Source of the DNA: JBNLBT01 sp050303435
Lineage (GTDB): Bacteria > Pseudomonadota > Gammaproteobacteria > Xanthomonadales > Marinicellaceae
Direction of reading: 5' to 3'
Length of the DNA: 64,000 bases
Assembly: GCA_050303435.1 (NCBI GenBank)
Contig: JBNLBT010000002.1
Coordinates: 1-64,000, forward strand
Made by a program: the position numbers and the translations under genes. Positions 1 through 7,819 of this stretch are shown piece after piece (the first letter of the stretch is position 1; each line of letters begins with the position of its first letter). The notes below the pieces were generated by a model. That model saw nothing but the letters and a program-made list of their open reading frames with translations. It did no database searches and had not been told where the DNA came from.

Positions 1-414
1 CCCCAGTGCCAAACCGGCGTGTCGCACACGGCGCTGCAGTTGCTGCGCATGATTGAAGCGCGGCACTGGATCAGTGCGCAGCAACTGTACAGTCAGTATC
101 TCAACCAGTCGTTCACCCACATGCCGGCGCACGCGTTCTGGCATCTGTTGAATGAAATGCTGTTGTCGCGCTGTCCACTGATCCACATTTCCTGCGGTGA
201 ATCCCTGCACCCGCAACACGGGCTGATGCAGAGAATCAACCTGTCACTGGAGGGCCGGGAGTTGCTGGCCGGCCGCCTGAACTGGCTGGATCATCATCGC
301 CTTGACCGCTGGCTGGGTGGGGTGCACCTGCGTTCAGACAGCGGCTGGTGCCTCGATCCGCTCAGCGGTCAGTTGCTGCGGTTTGACCGGACTGCACAGG
401 TCGCCGCACACTGA
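1..414 (+). CDS. DUF1835-like protein, C-terminal part (5' truncated by window edge)
   Basis: The reading frame is open from base 1 and ends with TGA at 412-414, so the N-terminus lies outside the window. The visible ~137 residues run from a TGVSHTALQLLRMIE segment through an LLNEML..CPLIH stretch to RLDRWLGGVHL and WCLDPLSGQLLRFD near the end. From memory, this order matches the C-terminal half of DUF1835/DUF3658-type proteins (TGLSRTE..., then DRWLGGV.L, then W.WD); no function is established for that half. The last 53 bases overlap the convergent membrane-protein gene downstream. A GTG at 19 is in frame but is probably internal, because the family resemblance continues upstream of it. Confidence 0.6.
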   Translation, partial: PQCQTGVSHTALQLLRMIEARHWISAQQLYSQYLNQSFTHMPAHAFWHLLNEMLLSRCPLIHISCGESLHPQHGLMQRINLSLEGRELLAGRLNWLDHHRLDRWLGGVHLRSDSGWCLDPLSGQLLRFDRTAQVAAH

Positions 415-1162
415 TCTGGTGCAGGAAACACCAGACACCGAGCGCGGCCAGCAGGTGTTTGATGGCGTGACCGGCGATCAAACCCAGGGCGTTGTACACC
501 GCGGCGTCCTGCCATTCAAACCATTTGGCCGCGGCGTAGGCGGCGATGAACATTCCCAGCCAATGGCCGTGGGTGAAACGTTTCTCATACAACAGCGCCA
601 TCAGCGGGATCAACAGCATTGGCAAAAACTGCACCAGCGCATACACGCGCAGATCGTCCTGTCCCCAATGCCCGGTGAGGCGCCAGTGGGCGATGGAATA
701 CAGCCCGAGTAACACCAGCGGCCACAGCAACCGACGCCCCAGAGGCGCGTCAATGTATTCTCCGATGACAATGCTGAAAAACGCCATGAACGCCACGGTC
801 ATTGGCAGGCGGTCCCACATCAGCGTGTCGTTGTTGGGATTGAGGTGATACCAGGCCGAACCCAGTGACACGCAGGCCACCGCCAGGAAAAACACCCCGT
901 AGGCGGTGCGGTTGGCCTGCATCACAGCGACGCGACCGGGTTGGCTCAAGCGCCACAGGCCGAGCAGTCCGACCAGCAGAAAAGGCCCATTGGAGAGCAC
1001 GTCAAAGGCGTTGGGCACGGCGAAAAACGCGCGCCGGTCAACAAAATTGTGGTACGCCGGATCCTGGCCAATCGGTTCAATCCACAGCATCGCGGCCAGC
1101 GCCAGCAACGGCGGCGTGATCAGTGCCATGGCGCGGCCGCGTTGAGACAAATATATCGACAT
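362..1162 (-). CDS. Ceramidase-superfamily (CREST) integral membrane hydrolase
   Basis: This is a 266-residue protein with about seven hydrophobic segments. It carries the full set of residues that form the zinc site of alkaline ceramidases, with the same spacing: S102-x3-H106, D117 eleven residues after H106, and H232-x3-H236. Human ACER3 has S77/H81/D92/H217/H221. The N-terminal part (YHNFVDRRAF, NAFDVLSNGPFL) also looks like bacterial members of this family. The start at 1162 is chosen because GGGGGA lies 6 bases upstream; the frame stays open further upstream but without a ribosome site. The substrate in bacteria is not known from the sequence; amide or ester lipid hydrolysis is an inference. 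Its 3' end overlaps the DUF1835-like gene by 53 bases. Confidence 0.8.
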   Translation of the reverse strand: MSIYLSQRGRAMALITPPLLALAAMLWIEPIGQDPAYHNFVDRRAFFAVPNAFDVLSNGPFLLVGLLGLWRLSQPGRVAVMQANRTAYGVFFLAVACVSLGSAWYHLNPNNDTLMWDRLPMTVAFMAFFSIVIGEYIDAPLGRRLLWPLVLLGLYSIAHWRLTGHWGQDDLRVYALVQFLPMLLIPLMALLYEKRFTHGHWLGMFIAAYAAAKWFEWQDAAVYNALGLIAGHAIKHLLAALGVWCFLHQISVRRPVQSGQTAATDR

Positions 1163-1331
1163 GTTCAATCCCCCAATGTGTTGGCGCCTGACCCGGTCAT
1201 CGCCTTGAGTTTGTGCACACAACCCGTGTCTGCGCGCAGGGTTTAATGACACTTCATTGAGTGGCATTGTGCGTGCGATGGCGCCCAATGTCCAGAAACA
1301 GACCGCTGTGGGCTGGGGATTCAGTTCGCGT

Positions 1332-2849
1332 TCAATGCCCCGGACCCTGCAGGTCAAAGCGGCGATACCCGATCGCCTCGGTCAGGTGTTCAAGACCGAT
1401 GCAGGTCTGGTTGTGCAGATCGGCAATGGTGCGCGCCACCTTGATCACGCGGTGACAACCGCGCGCCGAGAGGCGCATGGATTCGGCAGCCTGTGCCAGC
1501 AATTCATGCAAATCTTCGCCCAGCGCCGCGTGTTGCTGCAACTGCCGTGCATTCAGCCGCGCGTTGCAGCAGCCCTGGCGCTGCAATTGCCGTGCCCGCG
1601 CCCGCACCACGGCGTTGCGCGCCTCGGTTGAATTCGGACCGGCCGCCGGCGCGTCGCTGCGCAGTGATCGATAGGGCANGCGGCTGACCTCCACCTGCAG
1701 GTCGATGCGGTCCAGCAGCGGGCCGGAAACGCGGTTGCGGTAGCGGCTGATTTGCGCCGGGGAGCAACGGCAATCGCGCGCCTCGTCGCCGAGGTGCCCG
1801 CAGGGACACGGGTTCATCGCCGCCAGGAGCTGGAATGCGGCGGGAAATTCGGCCTGTCGCGCGGCGCGTGAAATGATGATGCGACCCGACTCCAGCGGCT
1901 CGCGCAACACCTCCAGCACGTGGCGGGAAAACTCCGGCAATTCATCCAGAAACAACACCCCTTGATTGGACAAAGAGATTTCACCGGGCATCGGATTGGA
2001 GCCGCCGCCCACCAGCGCCACCGCCGAGGCGGTGTGGTGCGGTGCGCGGAAGGGTGGGCGGCACCAGTCGCGCGGGTTGAAACCGTGGCGGCTGATCGAA
2101 GCAATGGCCGCCGAATCGATGGCCTGTTGCGAAGTCAGTGGCGGCAGCAGGCCGGGCAGGCGTTTGGCCAGCATGGTCTTGCCGGTGCCCGGTGGACCGT
2201 ACATCAGCATGTTGTGTGCGCCGGCGGCGGCAATGATGAGCGCGCGTTTGGCCTGTGACTGGCCTTTGATGTCGGCCAGATCGGGTGCGTCGCGTCGCGT
2301 CGGCAGTGGCGCGGCCTGCGCGCACGGCAGTGCCTCGCCGCCGTCCAGCCAGGCGCACACCTGCAACAGACTGGTGGCCACTCGGTTGTCACCGCCGGTG
2401 ACCAGCGCCGCTTCAGCGCCGTTGGCCGCCGGCAGCACCAGGCCGCGCTGTGCGGCAGCGGCCGTGCGTGCCACAGGCAACACCCCGTGGACCGGCTGCA
2501 AATCACCGCTGAGCGCCAGCTCGCCAATGAATTCCAGTTGCGCCAGCGCGTCGCTGTTGATCTGTTCGGACGCGGCCAGCACGCCCAGGGCGATGGGCAA
2601 ATCGTAGCGGCCGCCCTGTTTGGGGATGTCGGCCGGAGCCAGGTTGATGGTGATGCGTCGTTGCGGAAATTCGTAGCCGGAATTGACGATCGCCGCGTGC
2701 ACCCGGTCCTTGCTTTCCTTAACCGCGGTTTCCGGCAGGCCAACGATGGACAAGCCAGGCAGACCGCGCGCCAGATTCACCTCGACCCGCACTTCGGGTG
2801 CCTGAATGCCGTTTTCGGCGCGTGAATAGACCATCGCCAGTTTGCTCAT
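1332..2849 (-). CDS. comM: YifB/ComM family AAA+ ATPase (Mg-chelatase-like)
   Basis: The protein has 505 residues, the usual length of ComM. An N-terminal Lon-S5-like domain (LARGLPGLSIVGLPE) is followed by an AAA+ module with Walker A GPPGTGKTMLAKRLPG, Walker B GVLFLDELPEF, and the Cys-rich stretch CPCGHLG..CRC before a sensor region (GPLLDRIDLQVEV). In naturally competent bacteria ComM is a branch-migration helicase acting on transformation intermediates. Non-competent bacteria also carry it, so its presence does not prove competence. The start at 2849 (MSKLAMVYSRA) matches the family N-terminus; the open frame upstream adds 18 unrelated residues. The unread base at 1679 makes one residue unknown but does not break the frame. 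Confidence 0.93.
   Translation of the reverse strand: MSKLAMVYSRAENGIQAPEVRVEVNLARGLPGLSIVGLPETAVKESKDRVHAAIVNSGYEFPQRRITINLAPADIPKQGGRYDLPIALGVLAASEQINSDALAQLEFIGELALSGDLQPVHGVLPVARTAAAAQRGLVLPAANGAEAALVTGGDNRVATSLLQVCAWLDGGEALPCAQAAPLPTRRDAPDLADIKGQSQAKRALIIAAAGAHNMLMYGPPGTGKTMLAKRLPGLLPPLTSQQAIDSAAIASISRHGFNPRDWCRPPFRAPHHTASAVALVGGGSNPMPGEISLSNQGVLFLDELPEFSRHVLEVLREPLESGRIIISRAARQAEFPAAFQLLAAMNPCPCGHLGDEARDCRCSPAQISRYRNRVSGPLLDRIDLQVEVSRXPYRSLRSDAPAAGPNSTEARNAVVRARARQLQRQGCCNARLNARQLQQHAALGEDLHELLAQAAESMRLSARGCHRVIKVARTIADLHNQTCIGLEHLTEAIGYRRFDLQGPGH
1679..1679. other. Single ambiguous base (N) inside comM
   Basis: One N is present within the coding sequence for the EVSR-x-PYRS region of ComM. 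The frame is preserved on both sides, so this is an unresolved base call or strain variation, not a frameshift. Confidence 0.95.
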
Positions 2850-3118
2850 GCGGTTGTTCCGGAAAAAAGCCGGATTGTACCCAGCGGCGCTGGCACCGGC
2901 CATGGATGAATTCTGATTCGGCTGTAGGAAATTCTAGTGCCCCTTTGAATGAACCAAAGCCGCCCCGCGCGCGTAGGCAGGGTATGCAAGCGAAAGCGCG
3001 CGCATTATCACCCGTTTGCGTGCGGCTGTGTGTATACTAATTGGAGCAATTGAGGACGCCGCCGCGGCCGGCACCGCCGGACCGGTGGAATTTCGCCAAA
3101 AACAAGAGGGGATTGACC

Positions 3119-3964
3119 ATGAATTTACGGAAAACTCTGTGGTTGCTGCTGTTGCCGACACTGGCCAGCGCCGGCAGCCGCCAGCTGGGCACCGGCGCGG
3201 TGCTGCAAATTGAAGGCACATCGGGCAGCGGCCTGGTGCCCTGGGCCACCATCGCCGGCTATGCAGAACAGGGCGAACAGGATCTGGCGCTGGCCTGGAC
3301 GCACCTGGACACCGACGATTACGGTTTTGACATGCAGGGGCTGGCCTGGGGCTGGCACAACCGCTTCGAAGTCTCATTGGCGCGGCAGCGTCTGGACCTC
3401 GACACATTGGGACCGGCGATTGGCTTGCCTGGCGCGGCGCTCAAACAGGACGTGCTGGGAATGAAATTGCGCCTGGCCGGCAACCTGGTCTACACCGGCA
3501 TGCCGCAGATCGCGGTGGGCCTGCAATACAAAAGGAATCGCGAGTTTCTGATTCCTTCATTGGTGGGTGCGCAGGACGATCACGGCATTGATTTTTACCT
3601 CAGCGCCAGCAAACTGTTCCTGGCCAAACCCTGGGGTTTGAACGGTTTTGCCACTTTGACGCTGCGCTCCACCAATGCCAATGAAACCGGCCTGTTGGGC
3701 TTCGGCGGTGACCGCGGCGGCCGGCAATGGAACGTGGAGTCATCGGTGGGTGTGTTTGTCAATAAAAGCTGGGCGATCGGTGCGGATTTTCGACAAAAAT
3801 CTTCGCGCCTGTCGTTTGCCAGTGAAAGCAACTGGCGCGATGTGTTTGTCGCCTGGGTGCCGAATCGCCACGTCAGCGTGGTGGTGGCGTACGCCGATCT
3901 GGGCACGGTGGCCACGCTGCCGGACCAGAGCGGCCTGTATCTGTCGATCAATGGAGGGTTTTAA
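3119..3964 (+). CDS. DUF3034 family exported protein (probable outer-membrane beta-barrel)
   Basis: This 281-residue protein has a signal peptide (MNLRKTLWLLLLPTLASA). It then shows the DUF3034 sequence order: LGTGAVLQIEGTSGSGLVPW, IAGYAEQ, RFEVSLARQRLD, IGLPGAALKQDVLGMKLRL, PQIAVGLQYK, DFYLSASKL, and a C-terminal SLYLSINGGF-type strand. Alternating hydrophobic strands suggest a barrel, but this is inferred. The start is set by AAGAGGGG seven bases upstream of 3119; the frame is open further upstream without such a site. The stop is one base before the next gene's ATG, so it is cotranscribed with the truncated haemoglobin. From memory, DUF3034 genes commonly neighbour such globins, cupredoxins and a signalling protein. 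The function is unknown. Confidence 0.85.
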   Translation: MNLRKTLWLLLLPTLASAGSRQLGTGAVLQIEGTSGSGLVPWATIAGYAEQGEQDLALAWTHLDTDDYGFDMQGLAWGWHNRFEVSLARQRLDLDTLGPAIGLPGAALKQDVLGMKLRLAGNLVYTGMPQIAVGLQYKRNREFLIPSLVGAQDDHGIDFYLSASKLFLAKPWGLNGFATLTLRSTNANETGLLGFGGDRGGRQWNVESSVGVFVNKSWAIGADFRQKSSRLSFASESNWRDVFVAWVPNRHVSVVVAYADLGTVATLPDQSGLYLSINGGF

Positions 3965-3965
3965 C

Positions 3966-4379
3966 ATGCGCACGTGGATTGTTTTAACGGGTTTGTTGCT
4001 GAACACCCTGGCTGCGGCCGAGGGTGACTCGCTGTATTCACGCCTGGGCGGCGCCGCGACCGTGGACCGCATCACCGGACATCTGCTGGACCGGGTGTAC
4101 GCCGATGAGCGCATTGCGTTCCTGTTTGCCGATGCCGACCGTGCCGATTTGCACAGCAAAATCAATGATCAGATTTGCATGGAAGCGGGCGGCGGCTGCA
4201 GCTACGACGGTTTGGACATGGTCGAAGCGCACAGCGGTTTTGACATCAAATACGCCGAATACGACGCCTTTGTTGAGGACTTCATTGCCGCACTGGAGGA
4301 CGCCAAGGTGCCCTTCAGGCTGCAAAATGAACTGCTGGCCATTTTTGCCCCCATGCGCGAGGACGTGACCCACCAGTGA
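3966..4379 (+). CDS. Exported group I truncated haemoglobin
   Basis: This is a 137-residue globin with an N-terminal signal-like segment (MRTWIVLTGLLLNTLAAAEG), so it probably acts in the periplasm. After the leader it shows LYSRLGG, DRVYADERIAFLF, the proximal-histidine region EAHSGFDI (H89), and ELLAIFAPMREDV at the end, typical of truncated haemoglobins. The tyrosine usual at B10 is replaced by leucine (L41 in GHLLDRV), so the distal pocket probably lacks the usual ligand-stabilising hydroxyl. Cys71 and Cys78 flank the GGGC segment and could form a disulfide in the periplasm. It starts two bases after the DUF3034 stop, so coupled translation is likely. The ligand and role (O2, NO or redox sensing) cannot be told from the sequence. 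Confidence 0.85.
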   Translation: MRTWIVLTGLLLNTLAAAEGDSLYSRLGGAATVDRITGHLLDRVYADERIAFLFADADRADLHSKINDQICMEAGGGCSYDGLDMVEAHSGFDIKYAEYDAFVEDFIAALEDAKVPFRLQNELLAIFAPMREDVTHQ

Positions 4380-4401
4380 TGGCAGCGCGTGGGGCGCGCA
4401 C

Positions 4402-6408
4402 TCACTTCAGCGGCACATTCTCAAGCGCGGTGAAGACCGACTGCACCGACTGCGGCCGCTCGCTGGGGCGTTTGGCCAGACACGCCAGAATCAGGTCTAC
4501 CAGCGCCTGCGGAGCGTCCTGCCAGTGGTCACTGATGGGGCGCGGTTCGGCGTTCATGTGTTTGAGCATGACCTGTTCCTCGGTGTCGCCGGTGAAGGGT
4601 TTTCGGCCGGTGAACATTTCCATCATCAGCACGCCCAGTGCATAAATGTCGGTGCGTTCATCGGAGCCTTTGCCCATGGCCTGTTCTGGCGCCAGATAGC
4701 CGGCGGTGCCCTCGACCATGTCTTCCGATTTGGAATTGCCGATGGCGTGGGCGGCCCGGGCGATGCCGAAATCCATCAGTTTGATGGTGGCGTCCAATTC
4801 AACAATGATGTTGGCCGGTTTCAGATCGCGGTGCACCACGCCGGCTTCGTGCGCGGCGATCAGGCCTTTGCAAATGTGCTGGCTGACGTGCATGGCGGCG
4901 TGGGGCCTGAGTTTGAACGCGTGTTTCAGCAGCTGTTGCAGGGTGTAGCCCTGCACAAACTCCATCGAAATGAACACGCTGCTGCCCATCTGTCCGTAGT
5001 CGTGAATGCGCACCACATTGGGGTGGGAAATGCGTCGGGCCAGACGGATTTCATCTTTGAAACGGGCCACATCCGCTTCATTGTCTCCGCGTTGTTTCAA
5101 CATCTTCAGGGCAATGATTTCATCCAGCTCCTGATCAATGGCCTTGAACACGATGCCCATGCCGCCGCTGCCGAGTTGTTCCAATACGTGGTAGCGGTTG
5201 ATCAGCACGCGTCCGGAATGCATGACTTTGGCGGATTCTTTCACATCGCCGGTCATGTCGGTGGACTGATGCGCTTTTTTGCTGATTTCCACCATGTGTC
5301 TGGACAAATCGTCCTTGCCACGCAAATCGCGCACCAGGTGATTGATGGCCTGGTTCAGTTCCTGCAAATCCTGCCCCACGCGCTGCGGAAAAGCGCTGTC
5401 GTAATGCCCCTCGGCCACCGCCTTGGTGGCCTGTGAAATGTGTTGCAAGGGGCGCAGAGCGCGGCGCACAAACAGCCCGGCCACCACAAAGGCCAACACG
5501 ATCATCACGCTGCCGGCGGCGAGCAGAATGTTGCGTGTGTTGATGAACGGCTGCAGGGTCTGATCAATCGACACCGCGGAGAGAATTTCAATCGAAGTGT
5601 CCCCTTCCAGCTGCGTCAGCGTACTGCTGCGCGTGGCCAACGACAAGCCGCCGACGTTCAGTTCCAGGTGTCCGTCGGCCGCCACCTCGGTGCTGCGCTT
5701 CGCTTGCGCTGCCTGCAGCAGGGCGTTTGTCTGGTCGATGTCCAAGGTGCTGCCAATGGGCAGAATGTTGCCTGCCTGGTGTTGCACGATCACTGCATCG
5801 GTGCCGCTGAGGCGGCCAATCTGGCCTGTCAGCCGGTCGTCCACCTGCAGGCCGGTGAGCAAAAAGCCGATCAGGTTCTCACCGCGCGCCAGGGGCACGA
5901 TGGCGGCCTGGTAGACGCGGTCGGCTTCTTGCCAGTATCCACTCACGGGCACCAGTTGATCCAGCGCCTGTTGCATCAGTGTTTTGTTCTGCAGGTCGCG
6001 CACAGCGGCCATCGGCTGGTCGGAACGGGCGATCTGACGACCGTCGGCGTCGGCCACGTAGGCAATGTCAAAGCCGAATTGTTGTTTGCGCTCGAGCAGC
6101 AAATCCGCGATTGAAGCCAGGTCAACGTCATCCCGCTGGTTGTCCAGTTGATAGGTGGCTTGCGCAATGTAGGCCACAAACGCCGGATCGGAGGCCACAA
6201 TCAGGGAAATCAGTTCCAGCTGACGCAGGCGCAAATCGGTGAACGCCTCTTGCACCAGCTGACTGGTGTTGAGTTTTTTATCGATTGACTGACGCGCAAT
6301 TCTTTGCCCGAAGTACAGGGTGACGAGCACTGAAATCAGTGCCGTAACGGCAATCAGCGCACTGGTCACCACGGTCAACTGGGTGCTGAGCTTGACGCCA
6401 TTCTTCAT
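4402..6408 (-). CDS. Transmembrane receptor Ser/Thr protein kinase with HAMP domain
   Basis: A 668-residue membrane protein. TM1 is at ~11-33, an extracytoplasmic Cache-like sensor at ~34-290, TM2 at ~293-314, a HAMP linker at ~315-368, then a Hanks-type kinase at ~404-655. Kinase motifs are complete: GSGGMG loop (412-417), Lys435 in ALKML, HRDLKPAN (H526-R-D528), DFG (546-548) and APE (574-576), so it should be active. The sensor-TM-HAMP layout is that of chemoreceptors or histidine kinases, but the output is a Ser/Thr kinase. Its ATG overlaps the stop of the upstream cupredoxin gene, so the two are cotranslated. It converges on the DUF3034-globin pair; the gap is 22 bases. The protein substrate is unknown. 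Confidence 0.9.
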   Translation of the reverse strand: MKNGVKLSTQLTVVTSALIAVTALISVLVTLYFGQRIARQSIDKKLNTSQLVQEAFTDLRLRQLELISLIVASDPAFVAYIAQATYQLDNQRDDVDLASIADLLLERKQQFGFDIAYVADADGRQIARSDQPMAAVRDLQNKTLMQQALDQLVPVSGYWQEADRVYQAAIVPLARGENLIGFLLTGLQVDDRLTGQIGRLSGTDAVIVQHQAGNILPIGSTLDIDQTNALLQAAQAKRSTEVAADGHLELNVGGLSLATRSSTLTQLEGDTSIEILSAVSIDQTLQPFINTRNILLAAGSVMIVLAFVVAGLFVRRALRPLQHISQATKAVAEGHYDSAFPQRVGQDLQELNQAINHLVRDLRGKDDLSRHMVEISKKAHQSTDMTGDVKESAKVMHSGRVLINRYHVLEQLGSGGMGIVFKAIDQELDEIIALKMLKQRGDNEADVARFKDEIRLARRISHPNVVRIHDYGQMGSSVFISMEFVQGYTLQQLLKHAFKLRPHAAMHVSQHICKGLIAAHEAGVVHRDLKPANIIVELDATIKLMDFGIARAAHAIGNSKSEDMVEGTAGYLAPEQAMGKGSDERTDIYALGVLMMEMFTGRKPFTGDTEEQVMLKHMNAEPRPISDHWQDAPQALVDLILACLAKRPSERPQSVQSVFTALENVPLK

Positions 6409-7349
6409 TGTTCACGCACCGGCCGGTAGCTGCGGCCAAATTTGTTCAGGTGTTTGGGCACCTTGGGCCGCACAATGTCCAGTTCAAAGCGCAAATCATC
6501 CAGTGCCATGGACTGCGCAGTGATTGCGCTGGAATGCAGACGCGCGCGCGGGTGCCAGAGGAACAGGCGGCCGGCTTCAAGCGGCACATCCTCGAGCACA
6601 AATCGGCCATCCGATCCGATGCGGGCAAACCACGGGGATTCGAGCACCAGCACATCGGCCTGCATGGCGTGATGCACGTTGCAATGCACATACACCACCC
6701 CGGGCCGGTCAAAGGTTGCGCGACCGCTCTCACCGCCACCGTACAGGCCCAGATCAAAGGGGTTTTGCGGCGAAACTGAAAACACGTTGTGCAAAATGGT
6801 GTCCTGGTTGGGGAACTCAACCGTGCTGCCGACCGGCACCACCAGCACCGCCGGATCAAAGCGCTTGTTGCGCGTTTTGATCACGCGGTGTTGCGGTTTG
6901 GGTCTGGGCATGGGCCCTGAATCGGGCACAAAATACACCACGCTGTCGCCCACTTCGGCGTCGTCCGGCTGATCGGCGCTCAGATGCACGGATCCGGCGA
7001 TGCGGCGAGACAATATGGGGGTTTCGCGGGGTTCGGGGCGGGCCGGTTTGGCCGGCACGTGCAGCGGTTTTTCAGGCCGGGCTGGTGCCTCGTCTGGTTC
7101 TGGTTCAACCGCTTGAGCTGTTGTGGGCTTTTCCGGCATCGGCTCGGCGGGTTCGGGTTGCGCCGGTTCTGCTTGTGCAGGCGCCGGTGCGGCCTCAATC
7201 GGTTGCTCAGGCGACGTCTGTTCGACCGGCGGAGCCTGTTCTGTTTGTGGCGCGGGTCGCTCAGTGGGTTGTGTGTCGTGCTGGCGAGTGGGGCTGGCGC
7301 AGGACAGCAAGCCCAACGCCATCGCTGTGAGTGCAATGGTTTGTTTCAT
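6405..7349 (-). CDS. Cupredoxin-domain lipoprotein with proline-rich linker
   Basis: The 314-residue protein starts with a lipoprotein signal (LLSC, Cys17). A Pro/Glu/Ala-rich linker of ~90 residues follows, then a plastocyanin-like domain (~115-265). Possible type-1 copper ligands are H187 (ILHNVFS), C223, H226 or H227, and M229 in VHCNVHHAM. Databases often label this family methylamine utilization protein, but nothing else for methylamine use is seen here. The linker suggests a tethered domain reaching across the periplasm. An AGGTGGG ribosome site precedes the start. Its stop overlaps the kinase start, which links copper or redox chemistry in the envelope with a signalling kinase (inference). 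Confidence 0.82.
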   Translation of the reverse strand: MKQTIALTAMALGLLSCASPTRQHDTQPTERPAPQTEQAPPVEQTSPEQPIEAAPAPAQAEPAQPEPAEPMPEKPTTAQAVEPEPDEAPARPEKPLHVPAKPARPEPRETPILSRRIAGSVHLSADQPDDAEVGDSVVYFVPDSGPMPRPKPQHRVIKTRNKRFDPAVLVVPVGSTVEFPNQDTILHNVFSVSPQNPFDLGLYGGGESGRATFDRPGVVYVHCNVHHAMQADVLVLESPWFARIGSDGRFVLEDVPLEAGRLFLWHPRARLHSSAITAQSMALDDLRFELDIVRPKVPKHLNKFGRSYRPVREQ

Positions 7350-7395
7350 TTCCCACCTGATGATGTGTTTGCAAATACACGGTCAATTGTAGCGC

Positions 7396-7401
7396 ATTAT
7401 A
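7396..7401 (-). promoter_or_regulatory. -10 element for the cupredoxin-kinase operon
   Basis: A perfect TATAAT on the minus strand lies 46 bases before the ATG at 7349, inside the near-palindrome GCGTATAATGCGC. The -35 region is weak. The leader that follows contains AGGTGGG at a normal distance from the start codon. Confidence 0.5.
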
Positions 7402-7557
7402 CGCACAGTGGAACGATTCGGTTCATTTTGATTGGCAAACTGTGATCACTTCGGCTTTTTGTAGTCTTTTTCTTACAGGCCTTTCAGACATTGTCCATTT
7501 CACCGCAGCCGGCACGCCAGTAATATGGTGCACATACGATAGTTATGGAGCCCAACA

Positions 7558-7764
7558 ATGCAACAAACCGTTCGAAATCAGATCAACCGGCTCAAGGATC
7601 GCCGGGAACAACTGAAATCTCAACAGGCTGTGGAACGCAAGATCCGTTATTTACAACGCGAACTGGTGCGTTTGTCCTTCAGCAATGAAGACCGCGCGGC
7701 GCTGTATCCGTCACTGATCCGCTCATTGAAAGAAGCGCGTGGCCAGCGTCTGGCCAGCTGCTGA
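7558..7764 (+). CDS. Small charged coiled-coil protein, function unknown
   Basis: A 68-residue protein, almost entirely helical and rich in Arg, Gln and Glu (IRYLQRELVRLSF, LIRSLKEAR), with no signal peptide or membrane segment. GGAG lies 8 bases before the ATG, and a strong intrinsic terminator follows about 30 bases after the stop, so it is a free-standing short transcription unit. I do not recognise the family. The good ribosome site and the terminator argue that it is a real gene. Confidence 0.7.
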   Translation: MQQTVRNQINRLKDRREQLKSQQAVERKIRYLQRELVRLSFSNEDRAALYPSLIRSLKEARGQRLASC

Positions 7765-7794
7765 AAACCAGCGGCGCACAAAAAACAGCATCGA

Positions 7795-7819
7795 CCCGGC
7801 CCGCAAGGCCGGGTTTTTT
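7795..7819 (+). terminator. Intrinsic terminator after the 68-residue protein gene
   Basis: A 7-bp GC stem, CCCGGCC / GGCCGGG with loop CGCAA, is followed directly by six T residues. The T-run overlaps the stop codon of the convergent tatD gene by two bases. Confidence 0.9.

Noticed and set aside
4385..4399. GCGCG / CGCGC hairpin between the convergent globin and kinase genes
   Set aside because: Only 5 bp and without T-runs; too weak to call a terminator.
6405..7349. Methylamine utilisation, from the common database name of this cupredoxin family
   Set aside because: No methylamine dehydrogenase or mau maturation genes are present. The name reflects family annotation only.
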